A stretch of 64,000 bases of DNA from Nonomuraea sp. NBC_00507 (lineage in GTDB: Bacteria > Actinomycetota > Actinomycetes > Streptosporangiales > Streptosporangiaceae). The notes under the pieces were generated by a model, which did no database searches, was not told the DNA's origin, and saw only the letters and a list, made by a program, of their open reading frames with translations. The translations under genes were made by a program, and so were the position numbers. The stretch covers positions 434,001 through 498,000 of the forward strand of contig NZ_CP107853.1 in assembly GCF_036013525.1 (NCBI RefSeq), written 5' to 3'. Shown in pieces: positions 25,991-34,582 of the stretch (within the stretch, counting starts at the first letter, position 1; every line of letters begins with the position of its first letter).

Positions 25991-27418
25991 TCACACGTCA
26001 AGGTAGGCCTCCAAGCCGAGCAAGCCGCCCTCGCGGCCGTACCCGGACTCCTTGTAGCCGCCGAAGGGAGAGGCGGGGTCGAACTTGTTGAACGTGTTGG
26101 CCCAGACCACACCGGCCCTGAGCTTGTCCGCCATCCACAGGATGCGCGAGCCCTTCTCGGTCCAGATGCCCGCGGACAGCCCATAGGGAGTGTTGTTGGC
26201 CTTCTCGACGGCCTCGGCGGGGGTGCGGAAGGTCAGTACGGAGAGCACCGGGCCGAAGATCTCGTCCCTGGCGATCGTGTGCGACTGCGCCACGCCGGTG
26301 AAGATCGTCGGCGGGAACCAGAACCCCTTGTCCGGCAGCTCGCAGGCGGGCGACCAGCGAAGCGCCCCCTCCGACTCGCCGATCTCGGACAGCTCACGGA
26401 TCTTGGCGAGCTGGTCGGCGGAGTTGATGGCGCCGACGTCGGTGTTCTTGTCCAGCGGGTCCCCGAGCCGCAGGGTGCCGAGCCTGCGCTTGAGTGCGTC
26501 GAGCAGCTCGTCCTGGATCGACTCCTGCACCAGCAGCCGCGAGCCCGCGCAGCACACATGTCCCTGGTTGAAGAAGATGCCGTTGACGATGCCCTCGACC
26601 GCCTGGTCGAGGGCGGCGTCCTCGAACACGATGTTCGCGGCCTTGCCGCCCAGCTCCAGCGTCAGCTTCTTGTCGGTGCCCGCCACTGTGCGCGCGATGA
26701 TCCGGCCGACCTCGGTGGAGCCGGTGAAGGCCACCTTGTTGACGTCGGGGTGCGCGACCACGGCCGCGCCGGTGTCGCCCGCGCCGGTCACGATGTTGAC
26801 CACGCCCGGCGGCAGGTCGGCCTGCCGGCAGATGTCGGCGAACAGCAACGCGGTCAGCGGCGTGGTCTCGGCCGGCTTGAGCACGACCGTGTTGCCGCAG
26901 GCCAGCGCGGGCGCGATCTTCCAGGCCAGCATGAGCAGGGGGAAGTTCCACGGGATGACCTGCCCGGCCACGCCCAGCGGTCTACTCCCGAACCCAGCGT
27001 ATTCCAGCTTGTCCGCCCAGCCCGCGTAGTAGAAGAAGTGCGCCGCGACCAGCGGCAGGTCCACGTCGCGCGACTCGCGGATCGGCTTGCCGTTGTCCAG
27101 CGACTCCAGCACCGCGAGCTCGCGGGCCCGCTCCTGGATGATGCGCGCGATGCGGAACAGGTATTTCGCCCGCTCGGCGCCGGGCAGCGCGCTCCAGACC
27201 CCGAACGCCTTACGCGCCGCCTGCACGGCCCGGTCCACGTCGTCGGACGTGGCGGTGGCGATCTCGGCCAGCTTCTCCTCGGTCGCCGGGTTGATCGTCT
27301 TGAACGTGGGGCCCGAGCCGTCCACGAACTCACCGTTGATGAACAGTCCGTACGCCGGCTTGATGTCGACGACGTCGCGCGACTCGGGCGCGGGTGCGTA
27401 CTCGAAGATCGCCATCAT
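25991..27418 (-). CDS. Aldehyde dehydrogenase (NAD(P)-dependent)
   Basis: This 475-aa enzyme oxidises an aldehyde to the acid. It has the full set: PWNFPLLMLAWKIAPALACG, FTGSTEVGRII, catalytic Glu in LELGGKAANIVF, catalytic Cys in FNQGHVCCAGSRL and EIFGPVLSV near the C-terminus. The ATG overlaps the deoC stop by one base (TGATG). Following DeoC, a role in disposing of acetaldehyde from deoxyribose 5-phosphate is plausible. The ALDH16-like partner follows downstream. Confidence 0.94.
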   Translation of the reverse strand: MMAIFEYAPAPESRDVVDIKPAYGLFINGEFVDGSGPTFKTINPATEEKLAEIATATSDDVDRAVQAARKAFGVWSALPGAERAKYLFRIARIIQERARELAVLESLDNGKPIRESRDVDLPLVAAHFFYYAGWADKLEYAGFGSRPLGVAGQVIPWNFPLLMLAWKIAPALACGNTVVLKPAETTPLTALLFADICRQADLPPGVVNIVTGAGDTGAAVVAHPDVNKVAFTGSTEVGRIIARTVAGTDKKLTLELGGKAANIVFEDAALDQAVEGIVNGIFFNQGHVCCAGSRLLVQESIQDELLDALKRRLGTLRLGDPLDKNTDVGAINSADQLAKIRELSEIGESEGALRWSPACELPDKGFWFPPTIFTGVAQSHTIARDEIFGPVLSVLTFRTPAEAVEKANNTPYGLSAGIWTEKGSRILWMADKLRAGVVWANTFNKFDPASPFGGYKESGYGREGGLLGLEAYLDV

Positions 27419-28359
27419 CAGTCCAGGGTGAAGTAGTCGGGACCGGCGTATCGCCCGGTGGCCAGCTTTTGGCGCTGCATCAGCAGGTCGTTGAGCAGCG
27501 ACGAGGCGCCCAGCCTGAACCAGTCGGGCGTCAGCCAGTCGTCGCCGGCCGTCTCGTTGACCAGCACCAGGTTTTTGATCGCGTCCTTGGTGGTGCGGAT
27601 GCCGCCCGCGGGCTTGACCCCCACCTGGCGGCCCGTCGCGTCGCGGAAGTCGCGCACCGCCTCGAGCATGATCAGCGTGACGGGCGGCGTGGCCGCGGGG
27701 GACACCTTGCCCGTGGAGGTCTTGATGAAGTCGGCGCCCGCCAGCATCGCCAGCCACGACGCCCGCCGCACGTTGTCGTAGGTCGCCAGCTCGCCGGTCT
27801 CCAGGATCACCTTCAGGTGCGCCGCGCCGCACGCGGCCTTGACCGCGACGATCTCTTCGAAGACCTTCAGGTAGTCGCCGGACAGGAACGCGCCGCGATC
27901 GATCACCATGTCGATCTCATCGGCGCCCGCGGCGACGGCCAGCGCCGTGTCGCTCACCTTGACCTCCAGGGACGAGCGCCCGCTGGGGAACGCGGTCGCC
28001 ACCGAGGCCACCTTCACCCCCGACCCGCGCAGCGTCTCGGCGGCCACGGCGACCAGGTCGGGATAAACGCAGACGGCCGCCACCTTAGGGGCGTCGCCGC
28101 CGGGGCGCACGGCCTTGGTGCACATCGCGCGCACCTTGCCTGCCGTGTCCGCGCCCTCGAGGGTGGTCAGGTCGACCATGGAAATGGCCAGGTCAATGGC
28201 CTTGGCTTTGGCGGTTGTCTTGATCGATCGGGTGCCGAGCATGGCCGCCCGCTGGTCTGCGCCGACCCGGTCGACGCCGGGCAGGCCGTGCAGGAATGCC
28301 CGTAGCGTCGCGCCGGACGCGGCTACGTCCGCGAGCGAAGTCGTCAGAGTTGACACCAT
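27418..28359 (-). CDS. deoC: Deoxyribose-phosphate aldolase
   Basis: This class I aldolase (about 313 aa) splits 2-deoxyribose 5-phosphate into glyceraldehyde 3-phosphate and acetaldehyde. It is of the longer, eukaryote-like DERA type, with VDLTTLEGADT, the VKVILETGEL segment, the Schiff-base Lys in GADFIKTSTGK, and VGVKPAGGIRT. The start is uncertain: a GGAGGAGGAGG at 28379-28389 is 20-30 bp before the ATG at 28357-28359, so translation may start at an upstream non-ATG codon in the same frame (TTG 28392 or CTG). Confidence 0.92.
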   Translation of the reverse strand: MVSTLTTSLADVAASGATLRAFLHGLPGVDRVGADQRAAMLGTRSIKTTAKAKAIDLAISMVDLTTLEGADTAGKVRAMCTKAVRPGGDAPKVAAVCVYPDLVAVAAETLRGSGVKVASVATAFPSGRSSLEVKVSDTALAVAAGADEIDMVIDRGAFLSGDYLKVFEEIVAVKAACGAAHLKVILETGELATYDNVRRASWLAMLAGADFIKTSTGKVSPAATPPVTLIMLEAVRDFRDATGRQVGVKPAGGIRTTKDAIKNLVLVNETAGDDWLTPDWFRLGASSLLNDLLMQRQKLATGRYAGPDYFTLD

Positions 28360-28538
28360 CACAGCATCGCCGACCAGGGCCTCCTCCTCCAAACCGGACC
28401 ACCTTAGGACGCCGTGCGGCCGGTCCTAGGTATGCCGAGCTGCTTCTACGCCCAGAGATAAGGCATCCACCCGATGTGGCGTACCTGGCCTTAGACCGAC
28501 TCTTAAGGATGTCAGCAGACGAAAGAGGAGACAGAGTG

Positions 28539-28685
28539 ATGAATCCCGAGATCGAATACGAGCTCATGAAGAGCCACATGAGCGAGCTGCGCAAGGCGGC
28601 GGCCGAGCACCGGCGCGCACGTGAGGCGGAGCGGGGCAACAAGTCCGAGCGCCGCTCAGTCTTCGGCAAGCGCCGTTCCTCATGA
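28539..28685 (+). CDS. Small highly charged protein of unknown function
   Basis: This 48-aa protein (MNPEIEYELMKSHMSELRKA...) is a single predicted amphipathic helix rich in Glu, Arg and Lys, ending in a basic tail. GAGGAG lies 8 bp before the ATG, and a strong terminator hairpin follows the stop, so it is probably a real monocistronic gene. Similar short charged proteins are common in actinomycete genomes, but I cannot assign a function. It directly precedes the LAL regulator. Confidence 0.7.
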   Translation: MNPEIEYELMKSHMSELRKAAAEHRRAREAERGNKSERRSVFGKRRSS

Positions 28686-28698
28686 GCACCCCACGAGA

Positions 28699-28728
28699 GC
28701 CCGGCCACTACCTCCCTCGTGGCCGGGC
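28699..28728 (+). terminator. Hairpin terminator after the 48-aa gene
   Basis: GCCCGGCCAC (28699-28708) and GTGGCCGGGC (28719-28728) form a perfect 10-bp stem with a 10-nt loop, 14 bp after the stop codon. It separates the small gene from the LAL regulator. Confidence 0.75.
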
Positions 28729-28784
28729 CTCAATGCCTCCGTAGAACCCCCTAAATGCGTCGAAAACCGTCTGTGAGGCATGAC

Positions 28785-31646
28785 ATGCTTGATGACATGC
28801 GGGGACGTTCTGTCAGTCCCGTCTTCGTCGGACGGGAGGAGGAGCTGGGGGCTCTCTCCGACAGCTTCGACGAGGCCAAAAAGGGCAAGGTGACAGCCGT
28901 CCTGCTCGGGGGCGAGGCCGGCGTCGGCAAGACCCGTTTGGTGCAGCGCTTCACCGAGCGCTGCGCCGCCGACGGCGCGCACGTGCTGTTCGGCGGGTGC
29001 GTGGAGTTGTCCACCGAGGGCCTGGCCTACGCGCCCTTCACCGCGGCGCTGCGGCAGCTCGTCAGGGAGCAGGGCCCCGCCGCGGTCGCCGGGTTACTCC
29101 CGGAGGGCGCCCAGCGCGACCTGGCCCGGCTGTTGCCCGAGTTCGGCGAGCCCAGCGGCGACGGCGAGACCGACACCGGCCGCGCGCGGCTCTTCGAGCA
29201 GTTCCTCACACTGCTGGAACGCCTGGCCGACGCCCGCCCGACGGTCCTCGTCATCGAGGACATCCACTGGGCTGACCGCTCCAGCCGCGACCTCATCGCC
29301 TTCCTCAGCCGCAACCTGCACATTCCGCAGGTGCTGATCGTCATGACCTATCGCTCGGACGACCTGCACCGCCAGCACCCGCTCCGGCCGGTGCTGGCCG
29401 AGCTGGGCCGGGTTAACGGCGTGCACCGGCTCGACCTGCCTCGCCTGTCGCGCGACGAGGTCGCCCAGCAGATGACCGGGATCCTCGGCAAGGTCCCCGA
29501 ATACAGCAGCGTCGAGAACGTCTACGAGCGCAGCGAGGGCATCCCGCTGTTCGTCGAGGCCATGCTGGAGAGCGGCGAGGACTGCACGTTCCCCGAGTCC
29601 ATGCAGGATCTGATACTCAACTCCGTCGAGCGGCTGCCCGAAGAGACCCAGCGGGTGCTGCGCATCGCCGCGGCCGGCGGCATCCGGGTCGGCCACGCGC
29701 TGCTGGCCGCCGTGAGCGGCCTGTCCGACGTCGAGCTGGAGAGCGCGCTGCGCCCGGCCATCGCGGGCAACGTCCTGCAAGTCGCCGACAACCGCGCCTA
29801 CGTCTTCAGGCACTCGCTCATCCGCGAGGCCGTGCACGACGAGCTGCTGCCCGGGGAGCACCAGCGCCTGCACGCCAGGTTCGCCGAGGAGATCTCCAAG
29901 GACCGCACGCTCGTCCCGATGGGCCGTGCCCCCGTCGAGCTGGCCCATCACTGGTACGGCGCCCGCAACGACCTCTGGGCGCTGATCTCCGCGTGGGAGG
30001 CGGCGCAGAAGTCCTTCAAGGCGTTCGCCTACACCGAGGCCGTGCCGCTGCTCGAACGCGTGCTCACGCTCTGGGATCGGGTCCCCGACGCCGCCGAGCG
30101 CATCGGCGCCGACCACACCGCCGTGCTGGAGCGGGCTGCCGAGGCCGCGAACGCCGGCGGCGAGGTCGACAAGGGCATGAAGTTCGTCAAGGCCGCCCTG
30201 TCCGAGCTGGACGAGACCCGCGAGCCGGGCCGCGTGGCGCAGCTGATCGTGCGGCGGGCCGGGTTCAAGATGAGCAAAGGCCAGATGGGCGTCATCGAGG
30301 AGCTCCGGCACGCCCTGCGGCTCGTCCCCGAGGACAGCCTGGACCGGGCCGAGGTCCTCACCCCGCTGAGCCGGCACCTCATGCTGCGCGGGGAGACCGC
30401 CGAGGCGAGCGAGGTCATCGCCGACGGCCTGCGCCTGGCCAGGGAGCACGGCGACCGGTGCCTCGAGGCCGACCTGCTGCTCAACCTGGCGCTCGGCCAT
30501 TCGCTCAACGGCGAGCTCGAGTCCACCATCGCGGTCAACGAGCAGGCGCTGGAGATCGGGCACCAGGAGCGCTCCGGCCGCATCATCACCCGGGCGATCG
30601 GCAACAACATCGACGCGCTGATCGACCTTGGCCGCGAGGACGAGGCCGTACACCTGTCCGAGCAGGGCTGGAAGATCGCCAAGGAGTATGGCCGGCTGCG
30701 CGGCAGCGGCCTGTTCATCATGAACAACTGGGCCGAGGCGCTGGAGTCGATCGGCCGCTGGGACGAGGCCATCGAGCTCGTCGACGCCGCGCTCAGCCAC
30801 GGCCCCAACCTGCGCACCCGATACGCCCTGCTGCGGGTGCGCGCCGACATCGCCCTGGCCAGGGGCGAGCTGCAGCTGGTCGAGAGCCTCCTGTCCGAGA
30901 TCGGTGTGCTCAAGGACCGCGCCGAGGACTTCGTCCAGGACATCACCAGCAACGCACGCCTGCGCATCGGCTGGCATCTGCTGCGGGGTGAGCCCGGCGC
31001 CGCGCTGACCGTGGCCGAGCAGGTGATCGCCCTCCCCAAGCAGTCGTCCAAGGCCATGCTGGGCTGGCGGCTGCTCGCCCTGCTCCGCATCGTCTGCGAC
31101 GCCGTCGAGACCATCGAGCCCGAACGGGCCGCGGCGGTCCGCGCGCACGCCGCCGCCGTGGCGGCCGAGCTGTCGGTGATCGGTCCTGTCGTGGATGCGT
31201 ACCGGCTGTCCTACATCGGCGACTTCGACGCCGCGGCCGCCGGCTGGGAGCGGCTCAAGCGCCCGCACAACCAGGCCAAGGCCCTGTTCCGGGCTGCCGC
31301 GGCCGCCGCGCGGGCCGGCGACCGCGAGGGGGCGGCCGCCCGGCTGAAGGTGGCGCTCCCGCTGGCCCAGGCGCTGCGGGCCAGCCCGCTGGTCGAGGAG
31401 ATCGAGACGCTGTCGCGGCGGGTGGGCGGCGCGCCTGCCCAGGAATCGTCGGAGTTGCTGACACCGCGCGAGCTGGAGGTCCTGCGGCTGGTCACCCAGG
31501 GCAGGACCAACCGGGACATCGCCGCCGAGTTGTTCATCTCGGTCAAGACGGTCAGCGTGCACGTGTCGAACATCCTGGCCAAGCTCGGCGTCACGACCCG
31601 CGGAGAGGCGGCCGCCGCCGCCCACCGCCTGTCCTTGATCTCGTAG
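28785..31646 (+). CDS. LAL-type LuxR family regulator (AAA ATPase + TPR + HTH)
   Basis: This 953-aa large ATP-binding regulator has an N-terminal AAA_16 domain with Walker A GGEAGVGKTRL and Walker B TVLVIEDIHWAD. A long helical TPR-like middle follows (repeats around residues 400-850, e.g. ADLLLNLALGHSLNGELEST). The C-terminal LuxR HTH is LTPRELEVLRLVTQG followed by TVSVHVSNILAKLG. Such MalT-like proteins activate target operons when an inducer is bound. I prefer ATG 28785, which follows GTGAGG, over ATG 28755. No target operon is obvious next to it. Confidence 0.93.
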   Translation: MLDDMRGRSVSPVFVGREEELGALSDSFDEAKKGKVTAVLLGGEAGVGKTRLVQRFTERCAADGAHVLFGGCVELSTEGLAYAPFTAALRQLVREQGPAAVAGLLPEGAQRDLARLLPEFGEPSGDGETDTGRARLFEQFLTLLERLADARPTVLVIEDIHWADRSSRDLIAFLSRNLHIPQVLIVMTYRSDDLHRQHPLRPVLAELGRVNGVHRLDLPRLSRDEVAQQMTGILGKVPEYSSVENVYERSEGIPLFVEAMLESGEDCTFPESMQDLILNSVERLPEETQRVLRIAAAGGIRVGHALLAAVSGLSDVELESALRPAIAGNVLQVADNRAYVFRHSLIREAVHDELLPGEHQRLHARFAEEISKDRTLVPMGRAPVELAHHWYGARNDLWALISAWEAAQKSFKAFAYTEAVPLLERVLTLWDRVPDAAERIGADHTAVLERAAEAANAGGEVDKGMKFVKAALSELDETREPGRVAQLIVRRAGFKMSKGQMGVIEELRHALRLVPEDSLDRAEVLTPLSRHLMLRGETAEASEVIADGLRLAREHGDRCLEADLLLNLALGHSLNGELESTIAVNEQALEIGHQERSGRIITRAIGNNIDALIDLGREDEAVHLSEQGWKIAKEYGRLRGSGLFIMNNWAEALESIGRWDEAIELVDAALSHGPNLRTRYALLRVRADIALARGELQLVESLLSEIGVLKDRAEDFVQDITSNARLRIGWHLLRGEPGAALTVAEQVIALPKQSSKAMLGWRLLALLRIVCDAVETIEPERAAAVRAHAAAVAAELSVIGPVVDAYRLSYIGDFDAAAAGWERLKRPHNQAKALFRAAAAAARAGDREGAAARLKVALPLAQALRASPLVEEIETLSRRVGGAPAQESSELLTPRELEVLRLVTQGRTNRDIAAELFISVKTVSVHVSNILAKLGVTTRGEAAAAAHRLSLIS

Positions 31647-31652
31647 GGGTTC

Positions 31653-32219
31653 CTAGAGAAAAGCCTCCACCAGCAGGGCCACGCCGAAGACGGCGAAGGC
31701 CGCGGCGGCGCCGTACCGGATGATCTTTTCGGGGAGGTGCTTGCCCAGCAGGCGGCCGACGAGGATGGCCAGGGCGTCGGCCGCGACCATGCCGACGGTT
31801 GAGCCGATCCAGGTGCCGACCCAGCCGTGCTGTGTCGCGAGCGTGATCGTGGCCAGCATCGTCTTGTCGCCCAGCTCGCTCAGGAAGAACGCCACGGTCA
31901 CCGCGATCAGGGCGTTCCTGGTGGTGCGCTGGGCCTTGCGCGACTCGTCCTCGGTCAGCTCGTCACCGCGCAGCGTCCACCCGGCGAAGCCGAGGAAGGC
32001 CAGGCCGGCCACCACCGCGATCGCGGTCGTGGGCAACGCGTCCCCGATGAGGCCCCCGACGGCCACGCTCACCAGGTGCACGACGGTCGTGGCGATCGTG
32101 ATGCCCAGGAGCACGGGCCAGGTCTTGAAACGGGTCGCGAACGTCATCGCCATGAGCTGGCTCTTGTCACCGAGTTCGGCCACGAAAATGACGGCGAGGC
32201 TGATCCAGAACGCTTCCAA
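31653..32219 (-). CDS. TMEM165/GDT1 family manganese exporter
   Basis: This 188-aa membrane protein has six helices and two copies of the family motif, AELGDKSQLMAM near residue 12 and SELGDKTMLATI near 115. GDT1/MneA proteins export Mn2+ (or Ca2+). I chose TTG 32217-32219 (LEAFWISLAVIFVAEL) because GGAAGAGGACC lies just before it and because the longer ATG start at 32300 would place coding sequence inside the riboswitch hairpin. The yybP-ykoY element upstream strongly supports a manganese role. Confidence 0.9.
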   Translation of the reverse strand: MEAFWISLAVIFVAELGDKSQLMAMTFATRFKTWPVLLGITIATTVVHLVSVAVGGLIGDALPTTAIAVVAGLAFLGFAGWTLRGDELTEDESRKAQRTTRNALIAVTVAFFLSELGDKTMLATITLATQHGWVGTWIGSTVGMVAADALAILVGRLLGKHLPEKIIRYGAAAAFAVFGVALLVEAFL

Positions 32220-32277
32220 CGGTCCTCTTCCGCGCCACCAGGCCGGAAGCAGGCACCCGGGGAGTTTTCGGGCATGA

Positions 32278-32322
32278 CTTCGGCCCGGCAGCGTCTTCAT
32301 CCATACGGCTGCCAGGCCGAAG
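32278..32322 (-). terminator. Expression-platform hairpin competing with riboswitch P1
   Basis: On the minus strand CUUCGGCCUGGCAGC (32322-32308) pairs with GCUGCCGGGCCGAAG (32292-32278): 15 bp with one U-G, 15-nt loop. Its 5' arm contains the 3' strand of the aptamer's P1 helix (32316-32323), so the two structures exclude each other. It probably terminates transcription, or blocks readout, when manganese is absent. There is no U tract. Confidence 0.7.
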
Positions 32323-32410
32323 GTCTCGTCCGCCCGTTAAAGGCCCGCGTGACCGGGCGCGCGAACGCGCCAGTGTGTCGATCACACGATTGGGACTACT
32401 CCCCCTCGGC
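32316..32410 (-). promoter_or_regulatory. yybP-ykoY manganese riboswitch aptamer
   Basis: In the minus-strand leader of the GDT1-type gene the 5' hallmark GGGGAGTAG (32404-32396) and the 3' hallmark GACGAGACC are both present. P1 forms between GCCGAGGG (32410-32403) and CCUUCGGC (32323-32316), eight pairs with one G-U. Internal stems lie around CGUGUGAUCGACACAC and GGCGCGUUCGCGCGCC. The class senses Mn2+ and usually turns on Mn exporters such as this downstream gene. Confidence 0.88.
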
Positions 32411-32446
32411 AATTCCAGAACACCATAACAGCCCCCGCCGGGACGC

Positions 32447-33490
32447 CTATTCCCCTAGGGCGCAGCCGACCAGCACCGGCTCGTTGACCAGCGTGACGCC
32501 GAACTTCTCCCGCACCCCGTCCCGCACCTCACACGCCAGCGCGAGCAGCTCGGCGGTGGTGGCGGCTCCCGTGGGGTTGGTCAGGGCCAGGGTGTGCTTG
32601 GTGGAGATCCGTACGGGCCCGCGCTCATACCCCTTCGGAAAGCCCGCCTGCTCGATCAGCCACGCGGCGGGCACCTTGAGCGACCCGTCGGGCATCTCCC
32701 AGCGCGGATGGCCGGGTGCGAGGGTCGCCAGCTCCGCCGCCTGCTCGGCGGTCAGGATCGGGTTGGTGAAGAACGAGCCGGCGCTGCGGGTGTCAGGATC
32801 GTCCGGGTCGAGCACCATGCCTTTGCCGCGCCGCAACCCCAGGACGGCCTCACGGGCCTGCGCCAGCGGCACCCGGTCGCCGAGCTCGACCCGCAGCAGC
32901 CCGGCCAGCTCCTTATAGGCCACAGGTCCTGACATTTCGGAAACCTTCAGCACGTACGTCACCGCCAGCACCACATATCGCGCCAGATCCCGCTTGAAGG
33001 CACTGTCGCGGTAAGAGAACCCGCACTGCCGCGCCTCCAGATCCACCACCTGCCGGGTGCGGCGGTCGTAAGCACGCACGCACCTGACGGTCTGGGAGAC
33101 CTCCTGCCCGTACGCGCCGACGTTCTGGATGGGCGTGGACCCCACTAGCCCGGGAATGCCGGACATGCACTCAATGCCCGACCAGCCCTCTGCCACCGCG
33201 CGGGCCACGAACGGATCCCAGTCCTCGCCTGCTTCGACCGTGACCAGCACCTCATCGCCATCACGTGAGACGGACACCCCGCTGGTCGCGACCTTGATGA
33301 CGAGCCCGTCGAACCCCTCGTCCGCCACCACGACGTTGCTGCCTCCACCGAGCACCAGCGTGGGCACCGCGGACATGTCGGCCTCGGCGATCAGGGACAC
33401 GAGCTGCTCCGCCGTCGTGGCCTCGGCGAATTCGCGGGCGGGACCGCCCAGGCGCAGCGTGGTGTACGGCGCGAGCATTTCCATGGGCAC
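32447..33490 (-). CDS. murB: UDP-N-acetylmuramate dehydrogenase MurB
   Basis: This 347-aa FAD enzyme reduces UDP-GlcNAc-enolpyruvate to UDP-MurNAc in peptidoglycan synthesis. Motifs are VLGGGSNVVVADEGF, CMSGIPGLVGSTPIQNVGAYGQ, the FSYRDSAFK segment, SAGSFFTNP with the proton-donor Ser, and the C-terminal NEPVLVG. GTG 33490 and ATG 33484 are both possible starts. It ends 37 bp before the riboswitch and follows the glycosyltransferase-like gene by 5 bp, so it is probably in the same operon. Confidence 0.95.
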   Translation of the reverse strand: MPMEMLAPYTTLRLGGPAREFAEATTAEQLVSLIAEADMSAVPTLVLGGGSNVVVADEGFDGLVIKVATSGVSVSRDGDEVLVTVEAGEDWDPFVARAVAEGWSGIECMSGIPGLVGSTPIQNVGAYGQEVSQTVRCVRAYDRRTRQVVDLEARQCGFSYRDSAFKRDLARYVVLAVTYVLKVSEMSGPVAYKELAGLLRVELGDRVPLAQAREAVLGLRRGKGMVLDPDDPDTRSAGSFFTNPILTAEQAAELATLAPGHPRWEMPDGSLKVPAAWLIEQAGFPKGYERGPVRISTKHTLALTNPTGAATTAELLALACEVRDGVREKFGVTLVNEPVLVGCALGE

Positions 33491-33495
33491 CTAGC

Positions 33496-34539
33496 TTAAG
33501 AGGCGCTCAGCATGCGCAGCACCCCGTCATAGTTACGCCGCGACTCGCGCTCCTGGTAGTCGGCCGGGACGTCGTGCGTGCCGAGCCGCTCCACCGGCGG
33601 CGGCCCCGCAGGCACGACCAGCTCCCCCCGCAGGCCGAGCGACAGCTCCAGGTCCGCGTGGCGGCCGTAGTGGGCGCCCTCGGGCAGCGCACCGAGCGCG
33701 GCCGATCGGCGTACCGCCATGAGCTCGCCGGTCAGCGCCGGCACCCGGCCCGGGCCGGTCTCACGTCCGTCGGACGGGTCCACACCCCGCCACCCGGCGG
33801 CCACCGCCCCTCCCGCGACGGCCGCGACCAGCGGGGTCAGCGCGTCGCCACGGAGCACGATCGAGGTCTCCATCAGCACGTGTACGTCCGACTCGTCCAG
33901 CCGCAGCAGTTTGGCCCGGCTCTCGCCCCAGGTCGCCGTGCCTCCTCGCCAGTGCGGCCGCTCGGCCACGTGCCAGACGGCGACGCGGTGCGGGTAGCGC
34001 TCGGCCAGGTCGTCCAGCACGTCACCGGCGCCGTCGAGGTTGCCCAGGTCGAGCGCGAGCACCTTCACGTCCGTGTGGTCGATCACCGACTGCACGCAGG
34101 TACGCACATCAGCGGGCCAGCCGTCGGCGAGCAGGCTCACCGTGGTCGTGATGTCCTTGATCTCCATGCGCTGCCGCTCGGCGTTGACGCCCAGGTCGTC
34201 GAGGCGGTTCGTGGCCAGTGTGGCGTCCCAGGTGCGCTGGGCGTGCAGCATCGCGTCGCCAGGGTCGCCCGTGTCGCCGTGCTGGCCCGGGTCGCCGGAG
34301 AAGCCCAGCTCGGCAGCGGGATTGGGGCGGGCGTGCGTGCCCGAGCCCGCCCGCGGCCTGGCCCCGGCCGTGCCCACACCGGTCGCGGCGCCGCCCGTGG
34401 TGTCCCGTCCGGTTCCCGAACTGCCCGCCACCTGCTCCAGGCGCGCGGGCCGCAGCCGCCCGGGCGGCTTGGCGTCGGTCACGGCGGAGACGGGGATCGA
34501 CCGGACCGTGGGCCATACCTGTCGCGCAGCTTCACTCAT
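33496..34539 (-). CDS. Putative glycosyltransferase-like protein (GT2-like) upstream of murB
   Basis: This 347-aa protein has a low-complexity Gly/Thr/Arg/Asp-rich N-terminal third (about residues 35-95) and then a domain starting ITTTVSLLADGWPADVRTCVQSVIDH. A GT2-like nucleotide-sugar fold is suggested by the TVSLL...VQSVIDHTD start and ALTPLVAAVAGGAVAAGWRG followed by GELMAVRRSAAL. A clear DxD motif is not visible (DESDVHVLMETSI is the nearest segment). The start is uncertain because no good ribosome site precedes MSEAAR. It lies 5 bp upstream of murB, suggesting an envelope role. Confidence 0.6.
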   Translation of the reverse strand: MSEAARQVWPTVRSIPVSAVTDAKPPGRLRPARLEQVAGSSGTGRDTTGGAATGVGTAGARPRAGSGTHARPNPAAELGFSGDPGQHGDTGDPGDAMLHAQRTWDATLATNRLDDLGVNAERQRMEIKDITTTVSLLADGWPADVRTCVQSVIDHTDVKVLALDLGNLDGAGDVLDDLAERYPHRVAVWHVAERPHWRGGTATWGESRAKLLRLDESDVHVLMETSIVLRGDALTPLVAAVAGGAVAAGWRGVDPSDGRETGPGRVPALTGELMAVRRSAALGALPEGAHYGRHADLELSLGLRGELVVPAGPPPVERLGTHDVPADYQERESRRNYDGVLRMLSAS

Positions 34540-34582
34540 AGGCACACGGGTACCCGAGAGCCACCGGACCTATCATCGCGCG

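Noticed and set aside
28390..28440. CCTTAGGAC / GTCCTAGG inverted repeat near the deoC start as operator
   Set aside because: Arms differ by one base in length and there is no regulator gene to connect; could be chance.
29094..31625. Very long minus-strand open frame (843 codons) antisense to the LAL regulator
   Set aside because: The plus strand encodes clear Walker and LuxR motifs; the antisense frame is Gly/Gln/Arg-rich nonsense typical of high-GC shadows.
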